A stretch of DNA of 64,000 nucleotides, from positions 1 through 64,000 of the forward strand of contig JALHMW010000020.1 of the NCBI GenBank assembly GCA_022843845.1, read 5' to 3'. Numbering within the stretch: position 1 is the first letter of the stretch; each line of letters opens with the position of its first letter. Positions 46,583 to 55,490 of the stretch are shown here, piece after piece. Made by a program: the position numbers and the translations under genes. The DNA is from Archangium sp. (lineage in GTDB: Bacteria; Myxococcota; Myxococcia; Myxococcales; Myxococcaceae). The notes beneath the pieces were generated by a model. It did not search any database and was not told where the DNA came from. It was given only the letters and a program-made list of their open reading frames with translations.

Positions 46583-47611
46583 ATGAAACGGAACAACGAC
46601 GAGCTGGAGCCGGGCGTGGCCACCGACGAGGTGCGGCTCGAGGCCTCGCTCCGCCCTCGTGGCTTCGGCGAGTACGTGGGGCAGACCCGCGTCGTCGAGA
46701 AGCTCAAGGTGTACGTCAAGGCCGCGAAGGCGCGCGGTGAGTCACTCGATCACTGTTTGTTCTCGGGGCCGCCCGGCCTCGGGAAGACGTCGCTGGCGCA
46801 CATCATCGCGACCGAGCTCGGCGCGGGCTTGCACGTCACCAGCGGGCCTGCGCTCGAGAAGAAGGGCGATCTCGCCGGGCTCCTCACCAACCTCGGGCCG
46901 CGTGACGTGCTCTTCATCGACGAGATCCACCGGCTGTCGGCCGCGGTGGAGGAGTACCTGTACCCGGCGATGGAGGACTTCCGCCTCGACATCACCATCG
47001 ACACCGGTGCGGCCGCGCGCGCGATGAAGATCGATCTGCCGCCGTTCACGCTCATCGGCGCCACCACCCGCACCGGCCTGCTCACCTCGCCGTTGCGCGA
47101 CCGCTTTCAGATTCAGGAGCGCCTCGAGTACTACGACGCCGCCCAGCTCGAGCTGATCCTCAAGCGCTCCGCTGGCATCCTCAACATCGAGCTGGCTCCC
47201 GAAGGCGCGAAGGAGGTCGCGCGCCGATCTCGCGGCACCCCTCGCATCGCCAATCGCCTGTTGCGGCGCCTGCGCGACTTCGCCGAGGTGGAAGGCGACG
47301 GCACCATCACCCGCTCGCTCGCCGACACTGCGCTCGCGCGCCTCGACATCGACGCCGCCGGCCTCGACCAGATGGACCGAAGGCTGCTGCAGACCATCAT
47401 CGACAAGTTCGGTGGTGGGCCCGTTGGGGTCGAGACGATCGCGGCCGCCGTCGGCGAAGAGCGAGAGACGATCGAGGACGTCTACGAGCCCTACCTGCTC
47501 CAGGAGGGGTTCCTTCACCGCACACCTCGTGGCCGTATGGCGACCGCTCGGGCGTACGATTATTTCGGCAAGATCACGCCCCGCCGAGACGCTCAGAACG
47601 ACCTGTTCTGA
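46583..47611 (+). CDS. ruvB: Holliday junction branch migration DNA helicase RuvB
   Basis: 342 residues. N-terminal [15 protein letters not shown], Walker A GPPGLGKT (62-69), Walker [10 protein letters not shown] with Asp113, sensor 1 [17 protein letters not shown] and the C-terminal winged helix ([13 protein letters not shown]) define RuvB, the AAA+ motor that migrates Holliday junctions with RuvA. ruvA and ruvC are not in the window. It is divergent from the lipoprotein gene at 46512 and followed by a 225-bp gap before lpxC. Confidence 0.97.
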   Translation: MKRNNDELEPGVATDEVRLEASLRPRGFGEYVGQTRVVEKLKVYVKAAKARGESLDHCLFSGPPGLGKTSLAHIIATELGAGLHVTSGPALEKKGDLAGLLTNLGPRDVLFIDEIHRLSAAVEEYLYPAMEDFRLDITIDTGAAARAMKIDLPPFTLIGATTRTGLLTSPLRDRFQIQERLEYYDAAQLELILKRSAGILNIELAPEGAKEVARRSRGTPRIANRLLRRLRDFAEVEGDGTITRSLADTALARLDIDAAGLDQMDRRLLQTIIDKFGGGPVGVETIAAAVGEERETIEDVYEPYLLQEGFLHRTPRGRMATARAYDYFGKITPRRDAQNDLF

Positions 47612-47782
47612 GGGCAGATTTCCTGCGGCACGGTAATCTCGACAATCGCCGCGACAGGCATGTCAGACCGCCAACCTCTCGAATTTGTGCCATTGCTGTC
47701 GCGCCGTCTGTTTTCCGTGGTGGTGCATAGGCACTCCAGCCAACGAAATCGCAGGTTTTTGCGAGACGAATCGCCATTTTGA

Positions 47783-47798
47783 TGGCATATGGGTTGCG
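47783..47798 (+). promoter_or_regulatory. Candidate sigma-54 (-24/-12) promoter for lpxC
   Basis: TGGCAT (47783-47788), five bases, then TTGC (47794-47797) fits TGGCAC-N5-TTGC with the GG and GC at the required spacing; one base of the -24 element differs. The expected start is about 47809, 28 bp before the lpxC ATG. No enhancer site was identified. Confidence 0.45.
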
Positions 47799-47836
47799 TT
47801 TGCAACGCGCCGCAGCACGAGGAGGCGCACACAGTC

Positions 47837-48775
47837 ATGGCCGGTGACAGTTTCCAGCAGCGCACACTTCAGCGCACAGCGTCGATCGACGGCGTCGGGT
47901 TGCATTCCGGCCAACCGGTCACGCTTCGCCTGATTCCCGCACCGATCGATCACGGTCTGGTCTTCGTCCGCACGGACCTGCCCGACAAGCCGGTGATTCC
48001 GGTTCGCTCGGAGTACGTCGTCGACACCTCGCTCGCCACGACGCTTGGCATCGGCAGCGCGCGCGTCGCGACCGTCGAGCACCTGCTGGCTGCGTTGAGC
48101 GGGCTGGGCATCGACAACCTTCGCATCGAGCTCAACGGCCCCGAGGTGCCCATCGTCGATGGCAGCGCCGAGCCGTTCGCGCGGCTCATCGCCGAGACCG
48201 GCATCCGCACGCAGGACGAGTTCAAGCAGTTCATCGTCATCAAGCGCTCGGTGACGGTGATCGACGGTGACAAGCACGCCACCTTCTCTCCGGCGCGCCG
48301 CTTCCGCATCGACTGCACCATCGACTTCAAGCACCCGCTCATCTCGGACCAGCAGTTCACGCTCGAGTTCAGCGGCCACTCGTTCGTTCGTGAAGTCGCG
48401 CGGGCTCGCACCTTCGGCTTCCTGCGCGACGTCGATCGGCTTCGCCAGATGGGCCTGGCTCGTGGTGGTTCGCTCGAGAACGCCGTCGTCGTCGACGACT
48501 TCTCGATCCTGAACCCCGAGGGCCTGCGGTTCCCCGACGAGTTCGTGCGCCACAAGCTGCTCGACGCGCTCGGAGACGTCTCGCTGCTCGGCCGGCCAGT
48601 CATCGGCGCCATGACGGCGTACAAGACGGGCCACGCGCTGAACCAGCGGCTCGTCGCGAAGGTGCTGAGCGACCCTGCGAACTACGAGGTCGTTCGTGCT
48701 CGCGGTCGCGACCTCTCGAACGCCCGCCTCGAGGTCACCGATCTCGCTGGCGTGCTCGCCCCGCACGCGGCGTAG
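47837..48775 (+). CDS. lpxC: UDP-3-O-acyl-N-acetylglucosamine deacetylase
   Basis: LpxC removes acetyl from UDP-3-O-acyl-GlcNAc, the committed step of lipid A synthesis; its presence shows a lipopolysaccharide-making Gram-negative. 312 residues from ATG 47837, with AGGAGG about 14 bases before; the longer frame to 47789 lacks support. Zinc ligands are His82 (TVEHLLAAL), His239 and Asp243 (FVRHKLLDALGD), and the catalytic His266 is in TGHALNQ. RTLQRTASIDGVGLHSG is the usual start. It stands downstream of ruvB and ahead of an atypical receiver. Confidence 0.97.
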   Translation: MAGDSFQQRTLQRTASIDGVGLHSGQPVTLRLIPAPIDHGLVFVRTDLPDKPVIPVRSEYVVDTSLATTLGIGSARVATVEHLLAALSGLGIDNLRIELNGPEVPIVDGSAEPFARLIAETGIRTQDEFKQFIVIKRSVTVIDGDKHATFSPARRFRIDCTIDFKHPLISDQQFTLEFSGHSFVREVARARTFGFLRDVDRLRQMGLARGGSLENAVVVDDFSILNPEGLRFPDEFVRHKLLDALGDVSLLGRPVIGAMTAYKTGHALNQRLVAKVLSDPANYEVVRARGRDLSNARLEVTDLAGVLAPHAA

Positions 48776-48869
48776 GTCTCTTCAGATCGATGCGTCAGTC
48801 TGACGTGGCCGCGGGTTGATGCCGCTGGCCCCCGGGTTGCTCCAGTGGCGGGCAGCCTGGAGGGGCCCC

Positions 48870-49283
48870 ATGAAACCTGGCGTGCTCGTCGTCGAACCCC
48901 ATCTCGATTCCTTCGCTGTTCTGCACCGACGCCTCATCGACAGGTTCGACCCGGTCTGGGCCGTGACGTTCGAGGAGGCGCTGCGCTGCCTCAGGACGGG
49001 CAACGTCACCATCGACGCGGTGCTGGTGCGCGCCGATTCCCTCGCTGGCCTCGAGTTCATCGCTCAGGCGACGAAGCGGCACCCGCACACGCCGGTCGTC
49101 GCCATCGCGCCGTGGGAAGTGCAAGGCGATCGCGCGTGCGCCCGTGGCGCGAAGGAGTGGGTCTCGTCACCGATCAACTTCCCGCACCTGCTCGCCCTCC
49201 TCGACGTCGTCTCGGTGGCGGCCCGGAGTGAGCGGGACTCGAGGGGTTCGAGCCACGCGCGCCTCGTGACGGCATCAGTCTGA
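48870..49283 (+). CDS. Receiver-like protein lacking the phosphorylation Asp
   Basis: 137 residues from ATG 48870 with AGGGG seven bases before. The fold pattern is a response-regulator receiver (VLVVEPHLDSFAVLHRRL; TIDAVLVRADSLAGLEFI; TPVVAIAPWEVQGDRACARG; EWVSSPINFPHLLALL). The acidic pocket reads Glu9 and Asp13, and the usual phospho-Asp position reads Arg54 (VLVRAD). The Thr/Ser and Lys positions are A-I-A and S-S-P-I. It is probably a pseudo-receiver, used as a docking or sensor module. No output domain. Confidence 0.65.
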   Translation: MKPGVLVVEPHLDSFAVLHRRLIDRFDPVWAVTFEEALRCLRTGNVTIDAVLVRADSLAGLEFIAQATKRHPHTPVVAIAPWEVQGDRACARGAKEWVSSPINFPHLLALLDVVSVAARSERDSRGSSHARLVTASV

Positions 49284-49388
49284 CCCGTCACTCCATCACC
49301 CTGACCGGGAACGCTGCGAGCCACTGACAGGCGCAGGTGCCCAGAGGGTCGGTAGTGCTTCCCCCGCGCGTGTGCTCTCTTCCGCGCC

Positions 49389-51506
49389 GTGCGGGGCGTG
49401 TTCGTGGTGCTCATCGCGGGGCTGTGTGCGTGCCGGCCCACCGGCGTGAATGCCATCGAAGTGAAGATCCGGGTCGAGCCGGCGGCGCTCGAGTTCGGCC
49501 GTCAGTGGACGCTCATCACCCCGACGCGATCGCTCGTCATCAGCAACGACTCCAGGCTCGAGGTGACGGCCGAAGTCGCGGTCGCCGGAACTGTGTTCTC
49601 CGCACGGTCGTCGGTCACGCTTCCACCAGGTGACACGGAGCTGCCTGTCACCGCGACGTCGAGCGTGGCTGGCGAGAACACGGGCTCCCTCACGCTGACC
49701 ATCGAAGGCGGGGCGCTCGCGGTGGTGCCGTTGAAGGCGACGTTCCTCGAGCCGCCCGACTGCGGCCAGGCCAGCGAGTGCGCCACCTTCCGCTTCGATC
49801 GCCAGACGAGCCAGTGCCTCGTGGAGCCGCGACCCGATGGCGCCAGCTGCGGGGCGAGCGATCGCTGTCTCACCAACGGCCAGTGCGTGAGCGGCGAGTG
49901 CGTGGGGCAACCCGTGACGTGCCTGGACGACGATCCCTGCACCATCGACGTGTGTGAGACGGTGCGCGGCTGCGTCACGCTTGGCCGCGAGTGTCCCGAC
50001 CCGTCTCCGTGTCTCGCGGGCGTCTGCTCGAAGGAGCGCGGCTGCGAGTCGGTGCCAGTGCTCGACGGGTTGCGATGTGGCGACGTGAGTCGCTCCTCGT
50101 GCACTGCCGTCGACGTGTGCGTGAACGGTCAGTGCGTCGAGCGCGATCCTCCCGATGGGTTCGTCTGCGCGGCGGCGTCGCCATGCCGTGGGGAGGGGCG
50201 CTGCGCGAACGATGTCTGTGTGCTGCCTCCAGCGCAGCCGCTGGCGATGCTGTGGACGGCCGGTGGCCCGCTCGAGGATGGCGGGGTGGGCCCCTCGTGG
50301 ACGGATGTGTTCATCGACGGCGACGCGGGCGTGGTGCTCTCGAGCTACTTCGCCACGCCGCCGGTCGTACAGGCGCCGACGGGGCAGCGGTTGCCGACCA
50401 GCTCCCGCCGCTGCATCGCGTGGAACGATCTCGTGGTCTGCGCCGATACACCTTCGCAGGGCGTCACCGCCGTGAGCGCGGCGACCGGGCTGCCGGCGTG
50501 GGCGTACACCCGCGTGCTCGTCGATCTGCCAGCCCTCGCCTTGCCCGACTGGGAGACGTTTCTCGCGAGGCTCGTCGCGCTGGGCCCGACGCGAATCGGC
50601 GTGCTGTTCGAGTCGCGGCGCATCGACGACCTGCGGCAAGAGACGAACTGCCGGCGCTTCTCGCTCGTGGTGCTCGACGACACCGGCCGGCGCATCGTCG
50701 CGCGCATCATCGACGACCCGATCTTCCTGACGTGCAACCACCCACACTCGTATGGCGTCGCGTCGGATCCACAGGGCAACGTCTTCTTCGCCTTCACGCC
50801 GAGCGCGCAGGTGTCGCCGGCGCTCCCTGATCCCAACGCGGCGGGAACCGTGATCATGAGCTACTCGCCTGCCGGAGTTCGACGGTGGCGGCACTTCGTC
50901 CCGAACATGCCCGGTGGAGAGATCGCGGTCGGCCGAGGGCTCATCACCGTCGAGGCAGGCCGATCGATCTACGACGCCGCGCGGGGAGTTCCCGTCGACA
51001 CGTTCTCGATCCCGTTCGGTGAAGGGTTGATCGCCGATGACTGGGTGGTGGCGGGGCCGAAGGGCGTCAACGTCGAGCTGCGCCAGCCGGGCACGGACGG
51101 GGGCACGGTCGTCTTCCAGTCGGCGGGCATGCAGTCGTCACGTAGCGGGCTCCGCGGGGCGACGTGGAACGGACAGCCCGTGGCGCTTCGGCTCGTCGAG
51201 CTGGCAGGCACGGCGACGCTCGAGGCGTTCTCGTTGACGCGCTTTCAGTCGGGCACCGTCGAGCCGCTCTGGGCCTGCGCGATTCCCGACGGCGGAGCGC
51301 CGGTGTCGTTCGAGGTGAAGCCCAACGGCCTGGCCGTGATGACGGACCCGGTGCCTGGCGGCGCAGGCCTGTGTGAGAACTGCGATCCACCCTGGGCGGG
51401 CACGCGTGGGCGCTTCTTCGAGGTCTCGGTGCCGGGGCTCAGCGCACCCTCGATGCCGTGGCCGGGCCCGTGGGGTGGGGCGGGGCACGATCACCAGGAA
51501 GACTGA
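49389..51506 (+). CDS. Lipoprotein with Ig-like, Cys-rich and propeller-like parts
   Basis: 705 residues from GTG 49389. The signal ends GLCAC (Cys15). Residues 20-120 form an Ig-like beta domain (IRVEPAALEFGRQW, SVTLPPGDTELPV). Then a Cys-rich region (120-285) with about 30 Cys in dickkopf/metal-like modules (GASDRCLTNGQC, CTIDVCETVRGC, PCRGEGRCANDVC). The last 420 residues look like a PQQ/WG-type propeller (LVVCADTPSQGVTAVS, GVASDPQGNVFFAF). Surface role inferred. It is solitary on the plus strand. Confidence 0.82.
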   Translation: MRGVFVVLIAGLCACRPTGVNAIEVKIRVEPAALEFGRQWTLITPTRSLVISNDSRLEVTAEVAVAGTVFSARSSVTLPPGDTELPVTATSSVAGENTGSLTLTIEGGALAVVPLKATFLEPPDCGQASECATFRFDRQTSQCLVEPRPDGASCGASDRCLTNGQCVSGECVGQPVTCLDDDPCTIDVCETVRGCVTLGRECPDPSPCLAGVCSKERGCESVPVLDGLRCGDVSRSSCTAVDVCVNGQCVERDPPDGFVCAAASPCRGEGRCANDVCVLPPAQPLAMLWTAGGPLEDGGVGPSWTDVFIDGDAGVVLSSYFATPPVVQAPTGQRLPTSSRRCIAWNDLVVCADTPSQGVTAVSAATGLPAWAYTRVLVDLPALALPDWETFLARLVALGPTRIGVLFESRRIDDLRQETNCRRFSLVVLDDTGRRIVARIIDDPIFLTCNHPHSYGVASDPQGNVFFAFTPSAQVSPALPDPNAAGTVIMSYSPAGVRRWRHFVPNMPGGEIAVGRGLITVEAGRSIYDAARGVPVDTFSIPFGEGLIADDWVVAGPKGVNVELRQPGTDGGTVVFQSAGMQSSRSGLRGATWNGQPVALRLVELAGTATLEAFSLTRFQSGTVEPLWACAIPDGGAPVSFEVKPNGLAVMTDPVPGGAGLCENCDPPWAGTRGRFFEVSVPGLSAPSMPWPGPWGGAGHDHQED

Positions 51507-51554
51507 GCAGGCTTCGCCGTTGCGTGACCCCCGTTGCTGGCCTAAGCGCCGCCC

Positions 51555-52619
51555 ATGACCAACTCCTTGCGCAGTGCCCTCCTCGCCGCGTCCGTCGCCG
51601 GCGCGTTCTTCGGCTGCAACAAAGACGGTGGCTCGGCGGCCAAGCCGGCCGGTGCCGCACCCGCTGGTGTGCAGCTCGTCTCGGCCGAGAGCCCCACCAC
51701 GGTGCTCGCCACACTCAACGGCAAGGAGATCACCCTCAAGCAGGTCGACGAGCTCGTCGGCGCGCAGATCAAGGATCTCGACAAGAAGAAGTTCGAAGCG
51801 CGCAAGCAGGGCCTCGAGCAGATCATCGTGCAGACGCTCGTGAAGGAAGCGGCGGCGAAGGAAGGCAAGTCAGAGGAGGAGTTCCTCAAGGCGAACATCG
51901 ACGCGAAGATGCCGGCGCCGGCAGAGGCCGAGATCGCGAAGGTCTTCGAAGAGAACAAGGCGCAGATGCCCCCGGGCTCGACGCTCGAGTCGATGCGCGC
52001 GCAGATCGTCGGTTTCCTGCAGCAGGACCAGAAGCGCACGGTCGCGATGAAGCTCTTCAGCGAGCTGCGCGCCAAGGCGCAGGTGCAGGTGCTCCTGAGC
52101 GAGCCCCGCGTCATGGTCGAGGCGAAGGGCCCGTCGAAGGGCGCTGCCACGGCGAAGGTCACCATCGTCGAGTTCTCCGACTTCCAGTGCCCGTTCTGCA
52201 GCAAGGCCGAGCCGAGCGTCGACGAGGTGATGAAGAACTACTCGGACAAGGTGCGCGTGGTGTTCCGCCACTTCCCGCTCGACTTCCACGACAAGGCCTT
52301 CAAGGCCTCCGAGGCCGCCGCCTGCGCCGACGAGCAGGGCAAGTTCTGGGAGTTCCACAAGACCCTCTTCGCCAACCAGGGCGCGCTGGCCATCGACGAT
52401 CTGAAGACCCACGCCAAGACGCTCGGCCTCGACACCGGCAAGTTCAACGAGTGCCTGGACGGCGGCAAGATGAAGGCGACGGTCGACGCTGACATGGCCG
52501 CTGCGAAGGCCGTGGGCGTGAACGGCACGCCGGCGTTCTTCATCAACGGCGTGATGCTCTCGGGCGCGCAGCCGTTCGAGAAGTTCAAGGAAGTCATCGA
52601 CGCCGAGCTCGCGCGCTGA
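51555..52619 (+). CDS. Lipoprotein fusing SurA-N-like chaperone and DsbA-like thioredoxin
   Basis: 354 residues. Signal with lipobox GAFFGC (Cys21). Residues 45-185 are helical and resemble the SurA/PrsA N-domain (TVLATLNGKEITLKQVDELVG, split here, and LEQIIVQTLVKEAAAKEG). A DsbA-like thioredoxin domain follows (about 190-354): EFSDFQCPFCSKAEPS with the CPFC pair at 212-215, FRHFPLDFHDKAFKASEA, and cis-Pro loop NGTPAFFING. It likely makes or shuffles disulfides in periplasmic or surface proteins, fitting the many Cys-rich lipoproteins nearby. pyrF starts two bases after its stop. Confidence 0.9.
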   Translation: MTNSLRSALLAASVAGAFFGCNKDGGSAAKPAGAAPAGVQLVSAESPTTVLATLNGKEITLKQVDELVGAQIKDLDKKKFEARKQGLEQIIVQTLVKEAAAKEGKSEEEFLKANIDAKMPAPAEAEIAKVFEENKAQMPPGSTLESMRAQIVGFLQQDQKRTVAMKLFSELRAKAQVQVLLSEPRVMVEAKGPSKGAATAKVTIVEFSDFQCPFCSKAEPSVDEVMKNYSDKVRVVFRHFPLDFHDKAFKASEAAACADEQGKFWEFHKTLFANQGALAIDDLKTHAKTLGLDTGKFNECLDGGKMKATVDADMAAAKAVGVNGTPAFFINGVMLSGAQPFEKFKEVIDAELAR

Positions 52620-52621
52620 AG

Positions 52622-53353
52622 ATGAGCGCGAAGGACTCGATCGCCCTGGCGGCGGACCTGCCGCTGCCTGAGGCGATCGCGCTGTACGACGAGATCAAGG
52701 CGTACGTCGGCGTGGTGAAGGTGGGCCTGTCGCTCTTCGTGGAGCATGGGCCCGCGGCCGTCACGGCGTTCACGTCACGGGGAGCGCGTGTCTTTCTCGA
52801 TCTGAAGCTCCATGACATTCCGAACACCGTCGAGCTGGCTGCGAAGGCCGCGGGTGGGTTGGGCGTGTCGTTCCTGACGGTGCATGCGAGTGGTGGTGAG
52901 CACATGGTGCGCGCTGCCGTGGATGGAGCCAGTGCGGGCGCGAAGGCGGCGGGATTGCCAGCTCCGCGCATTCTGGCGGTGACGGTTCTCACGTCGATGG
53001 ATGACCCGACGCTCCAGTCGGTGGGCGTCGAGGATCCCGCGCTCCTCCAGGTCGAGCGTCTGGCAGCGCTGTCGGCGAAGGCCGGCGCGGGCGGGCTGGT
53101 GTGCTCGGCGCGTGAGGTGAGTGACGTGCGGCGCGTGGTCGGACCGGAGTTGGTGTTGTGTACGCCGGGGATCAGGCCGAAGGGCGCGGCGAGCAACGAT
53201 CAGGCGCGGGTCGAGACGCCAGCGTCGGCGATCGAGGCGGGCGCGACGTTGCTGGTGGTGGGTCGGCCGATCAGCCAGGCGAAGGATCGCGCGGCCGCTG
53301 CGAAGGCGATTCACGACGAGGTCGTTGCCGCTTTGGGAAGGACACACACATGA
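52622..53353 (+). CDS. pyrF: Orotidine 5'-phosphate decarboxylase
   Basis: PyrF turns OMP into UMP in pyrimidine synthesis. 243 residues; the catalytic D-x-K-x-x-D tetrad region is DLKLHDIPNT (60-69, Asp60, Lys62, Asp65), with VVKVGLSLF (31-39) and LTVHASGGEHMV before the C-terminal phosphate-binding loop TLLVVGRPISQAKD. ATG 52622 is two bases after the previous stop; its own stop overlaps the next start in ATGA. Confidence 0.96.
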   Translation: MSAKDSIALAADLPLPEAIALYDEIKAYVGVVKVGLSLFVEHGPAAVTAFTSRGARVFLDLKLHDIPNTVELAAKAAGGLGVSFLTVHASGGEHMVRAAVDGASAGAKAAGLPAPRILAVTVLTSMDDPTLQSVGVEDPALLQVERLAALSAKAGAGGLVCSAREVSDVRRVVGPELVLCTPGIRPKGAASNDQARVETPASAIEAGATLLVVGRPISQAKDRAAAAKAIHDEVVAALGRTHT

Positions 53354-53622
53354 GACTCGTGTTCGTGATGTTCCTGGTGGTCGTCGTCGCCGGCTGTGGT
53401 CCGCAGAAGCTCCCGCCATGCGCGACACCTGCTGTCGTCAACTCGCCCGAGTGCGCGACGAACTGGGCCGATGCACGCGCGCGATGCACGTCGTCTGCTC
53501 GCTGCCCGTCGACGAATGGCCTCACCTGCATCTACCCGGGCGCTGGTGACCGCTCGGGTGATTGCATCGCTGCAGGCGTGGCGCAGTGTCAGCCAGACGC
53601 CGGGTGGGTGTGCGCCCAGTAG
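53350..53622 (+). CDS. Small Cys-rich lipoprotein
   Basis: 90 residues from ATG 53350, chosen because it yields the lipobox VVVVAGC (Cys16); the longer frame overlaps pyrF and is a shadow. The mature chain has about eight Cys (PPCATP, PECATNW, RCTSSARC, LTCIYPG, GDCIAAG). No family recognised. It is coupled to pyrF by ATGA and overlaps the acyltransferase start. Confidence 0.75.
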   Translation: MRLVFVMFLVVVVAGCGPQKLPPCATPAVVNSPECATNWADARARCTSSARCPSTNGLTCIYPGAGDRSGDCIAAGVAQCQPDAGWVCAQ

Positions 53623-55481
53623 CGTCACCGTCTGAGTATCGGGCAGAGGTTGATGGCCTTCGGGGCGTCGCGATTGCCCTCGTCGTCGCTTTTCATGGCT
53701 GGCCCCGGTTGCTCCCCGGCGGCTTCGTTGGGGTCGATGTCTTCTTCGTCCTGTCGGGCTTCGTGGTGACCGGCGTCGTGGCGCGCGAACGAGCCGCCGG
53801 AGGGTTCGAGCCCCGCAGGTTTCTGATGCGGCGGGTGAACCGGTTGGCGCCTGCGCTGTTGCTGGTGCTTGCGTCGACGTTGGTCGCCTCGACGATGCTG
53901 CTTTCGACCTCACTGTTCTCGTCAGTCGCGCGTCACGCGGCTGCAGCGCTTGGCCTCGTCGCGAACCTCGTGCAGGCGAGCGAGAGCTCGTACTTCGATG
54001 CCAGCGTGGGTGCACAGCCGTTGCACCACCTGTGGTCTCTTTCCGTCGAGGAGCAGGTGTACCTCTTCGTCGCCGTCATCCTGGTGATGACCGGGCGACG
54101 AAGGCTCGACTGGGTGCTCACGGGCATCGGCGGCGTCTCGATCGTCGCCTGGCTGGTGATGACGAACTGGCTGCCGACGTGGGCATGGTTCGTCTCACCG
54201 ACCCGCGCGTGGGAGTTCCTCCTGGGGGTGGGGGCATGGAATCGCGCCACCGGTGGCACTGCGCAGACCGCGAAGATGAGCTTCCTGGGTCTGGCGATGG
54301 TCCTCCTGAGCGCGAGCCTCTTCGAGACGAACGAGTCGGTGGCGGGCTGGTGGATCACGTCGCCCGCGGTCGGGACGGCGCTGGTGCTCAGCGCGCCTCG
54401 GGGCTCGGCGATCACGAAGCTGCTCTCGTTTCGACCGCTCACCGCCCTCGGGCTCATCAGCTACCCGCTGTACCTCTGGCACTGGCCGCTCCTGACGATG
54501 GGGCGACTTGCAGCGCCCGTTGCATCGCACGGGACCGTCGCCGTGGTGGCAGTGCTGGGCTCGGTTGGTCTGGCGGTGCTGACCACGCTCGTGATCGAGC
54601 CACCGTTTCGAGCTCGCCCATCGTCGAGGAAGACCGCAGGACTGCTGGTCGCCTGTGGTCTGGGTTGCCTCGGCGCCTGGCAACTCCACCGTGCGCCCGA
54701 GCTGTGGGTCACGCGAGCTCCGATCGAGGCAGAGATCGAACGGTTCGTGGCGCAGGACGTCACCTGCGCCGATGCCCGCGTCGGCGGCTGCTGGGTCGAC
54801 GCGGCGAACGCACTGCCTGCCGAAGAGTGCGTCGAGCGCACGCCCGAGCGCCTTCCGCTGGTGGCCGTGCTGGGTGATTCGCACGGTGCGCGCCTCGCGG
54901 CGGGAGTGCGGGCTCTGCAGCTCGAGCGAAAGGACTTCCGGTTGGCGCAGCTGAACCGTTCGTTGTGCCCGACGCTGCTCGGCGTTGGGAACGCCGAGTG
55001 CCGCGCACATAACGCTGACGCGTTCGCACGGCTGGTCGCTGCCCGGCCTGCGGTCGTCATCATCCACATCCGGTGGACGGTCTACAACTATTGGCGAACC
55101 ACCCTGGCGGAGACGCTCGCAGCGCTCACCAGCAGTCTTCCGGGAACGATGCTGGTGGTCGTGGGTCCGGTGCCCGAGTGGCGCGTCTCGCTGCCGTACA
55201 CTTTGAGCCGACGCGCCGGAGGGGCCAGCGTGCCAGAACGGCTGGTGCCAGAGATCCTCCCCGAGTTGCGGAAGCTCGAACGTGAGCTCTCGGCAACGGC
55301 CATCGCCGGGGGCGCTCGATACGTCTCTTCCCTCGATGCGCTGTGCACGGTCGACGGCGCCTGCCTCGTGCGAATGAGCAACGACCCCCTCATCCTCTCG
55401 ACTCCAGACGCAGGGCACCTGACCACCGCCGCAAGTCGACTCGTCGCCGAGCGGGCGCTGCAAGCGACGGTCTGGAGGTGA
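53610..55481 (+). CDS. Acyltransferase 3 fused to SGNH hydrolase-like domain
   Basis: 623 residues from GTG 53610; GTG 53604 is equally possible, and both overlap the previous gene's stop. The membrane half (1-360, about ten helices) opens with EYRAEVDGLRGVAIALVVAFH, split here as EYRAEVDGLRGV and AIALVVAFHG, the OafA/acyltransferase 3 signature with His29. A C-terminal SGNH domain follows: LVAVLGDSHGARL near residue 420 and DAGHLT near the end as the Asp-His pair. Such proteins O-acetylate cell-surface polysaccharides; the substrate here is unknown. Confidence 0.9.
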   Translation: MRPVASPSEYRAEVDGLRGVAIALVVAFHGWPRLLPGGFVGVDVFFVLSGFVVTGVVARERAAGGFEPRRFLMRRVNRLAPALLLVLASTLVASTMLLSTSLFSSVARHAAAALGLVANLVQASESSYFDASVGAQPLHHLWSLSVEEQVYLFVAVILVMTGRRRLDWVLTGIGGVSIVAWLVMTNWLPTWAWFVSPTRAWEFLLGVGAWNRATGGTAQTAKMSFLGLAMVLLSASLFETNESVAGWWITSPAVGTALVLSAPRGSAITKLLSFRPLTALGLISYPLYLWHWPLLTMGRLAAPVASHGTVAVVAVLGSVGLAVLTTLVIEPPFRARPSSRKTAGLLVACGLGCLGAWQLHRAPELWVTRAPIEAEIERFVAQDVTCADARVGGCWVDAANALPAEECVERTPERLPLVAVLGDSHGARLAAGVRALQLERKDFRLAQLNRSLCPTLLGVGNAECRAHNADAFARLVAARPAVVIIHIRWTVYNYWRTTLAETLAALTSSLPGTMLVVVGPVPEWRVSLPYTLSRRAGGASVPERLVPEILPELRKLERELSATAIAGGARYVSSLDALCTVDGACLVRMSNDPLILSTPDAGHLTTAASRLVAERALQATVWR

Positions 55482-55490
55482 GCTGACTCG

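Noticed and set aside
47773..47806. Two small hairpins (GCCAT-TTTG-ATGGC and GTTGC-GTTT-GCAAC) before lpxC
   Set aside because: Five-base arms are not significant on their own; they overlap the possible -24/-12 element.
48795..49284. Ten-base direct repeat TCAGTCTGAC on both sides of the receiver-like gene
   Set aside because: Too short to distinguish from chance and no transposase or boundary change is seen.
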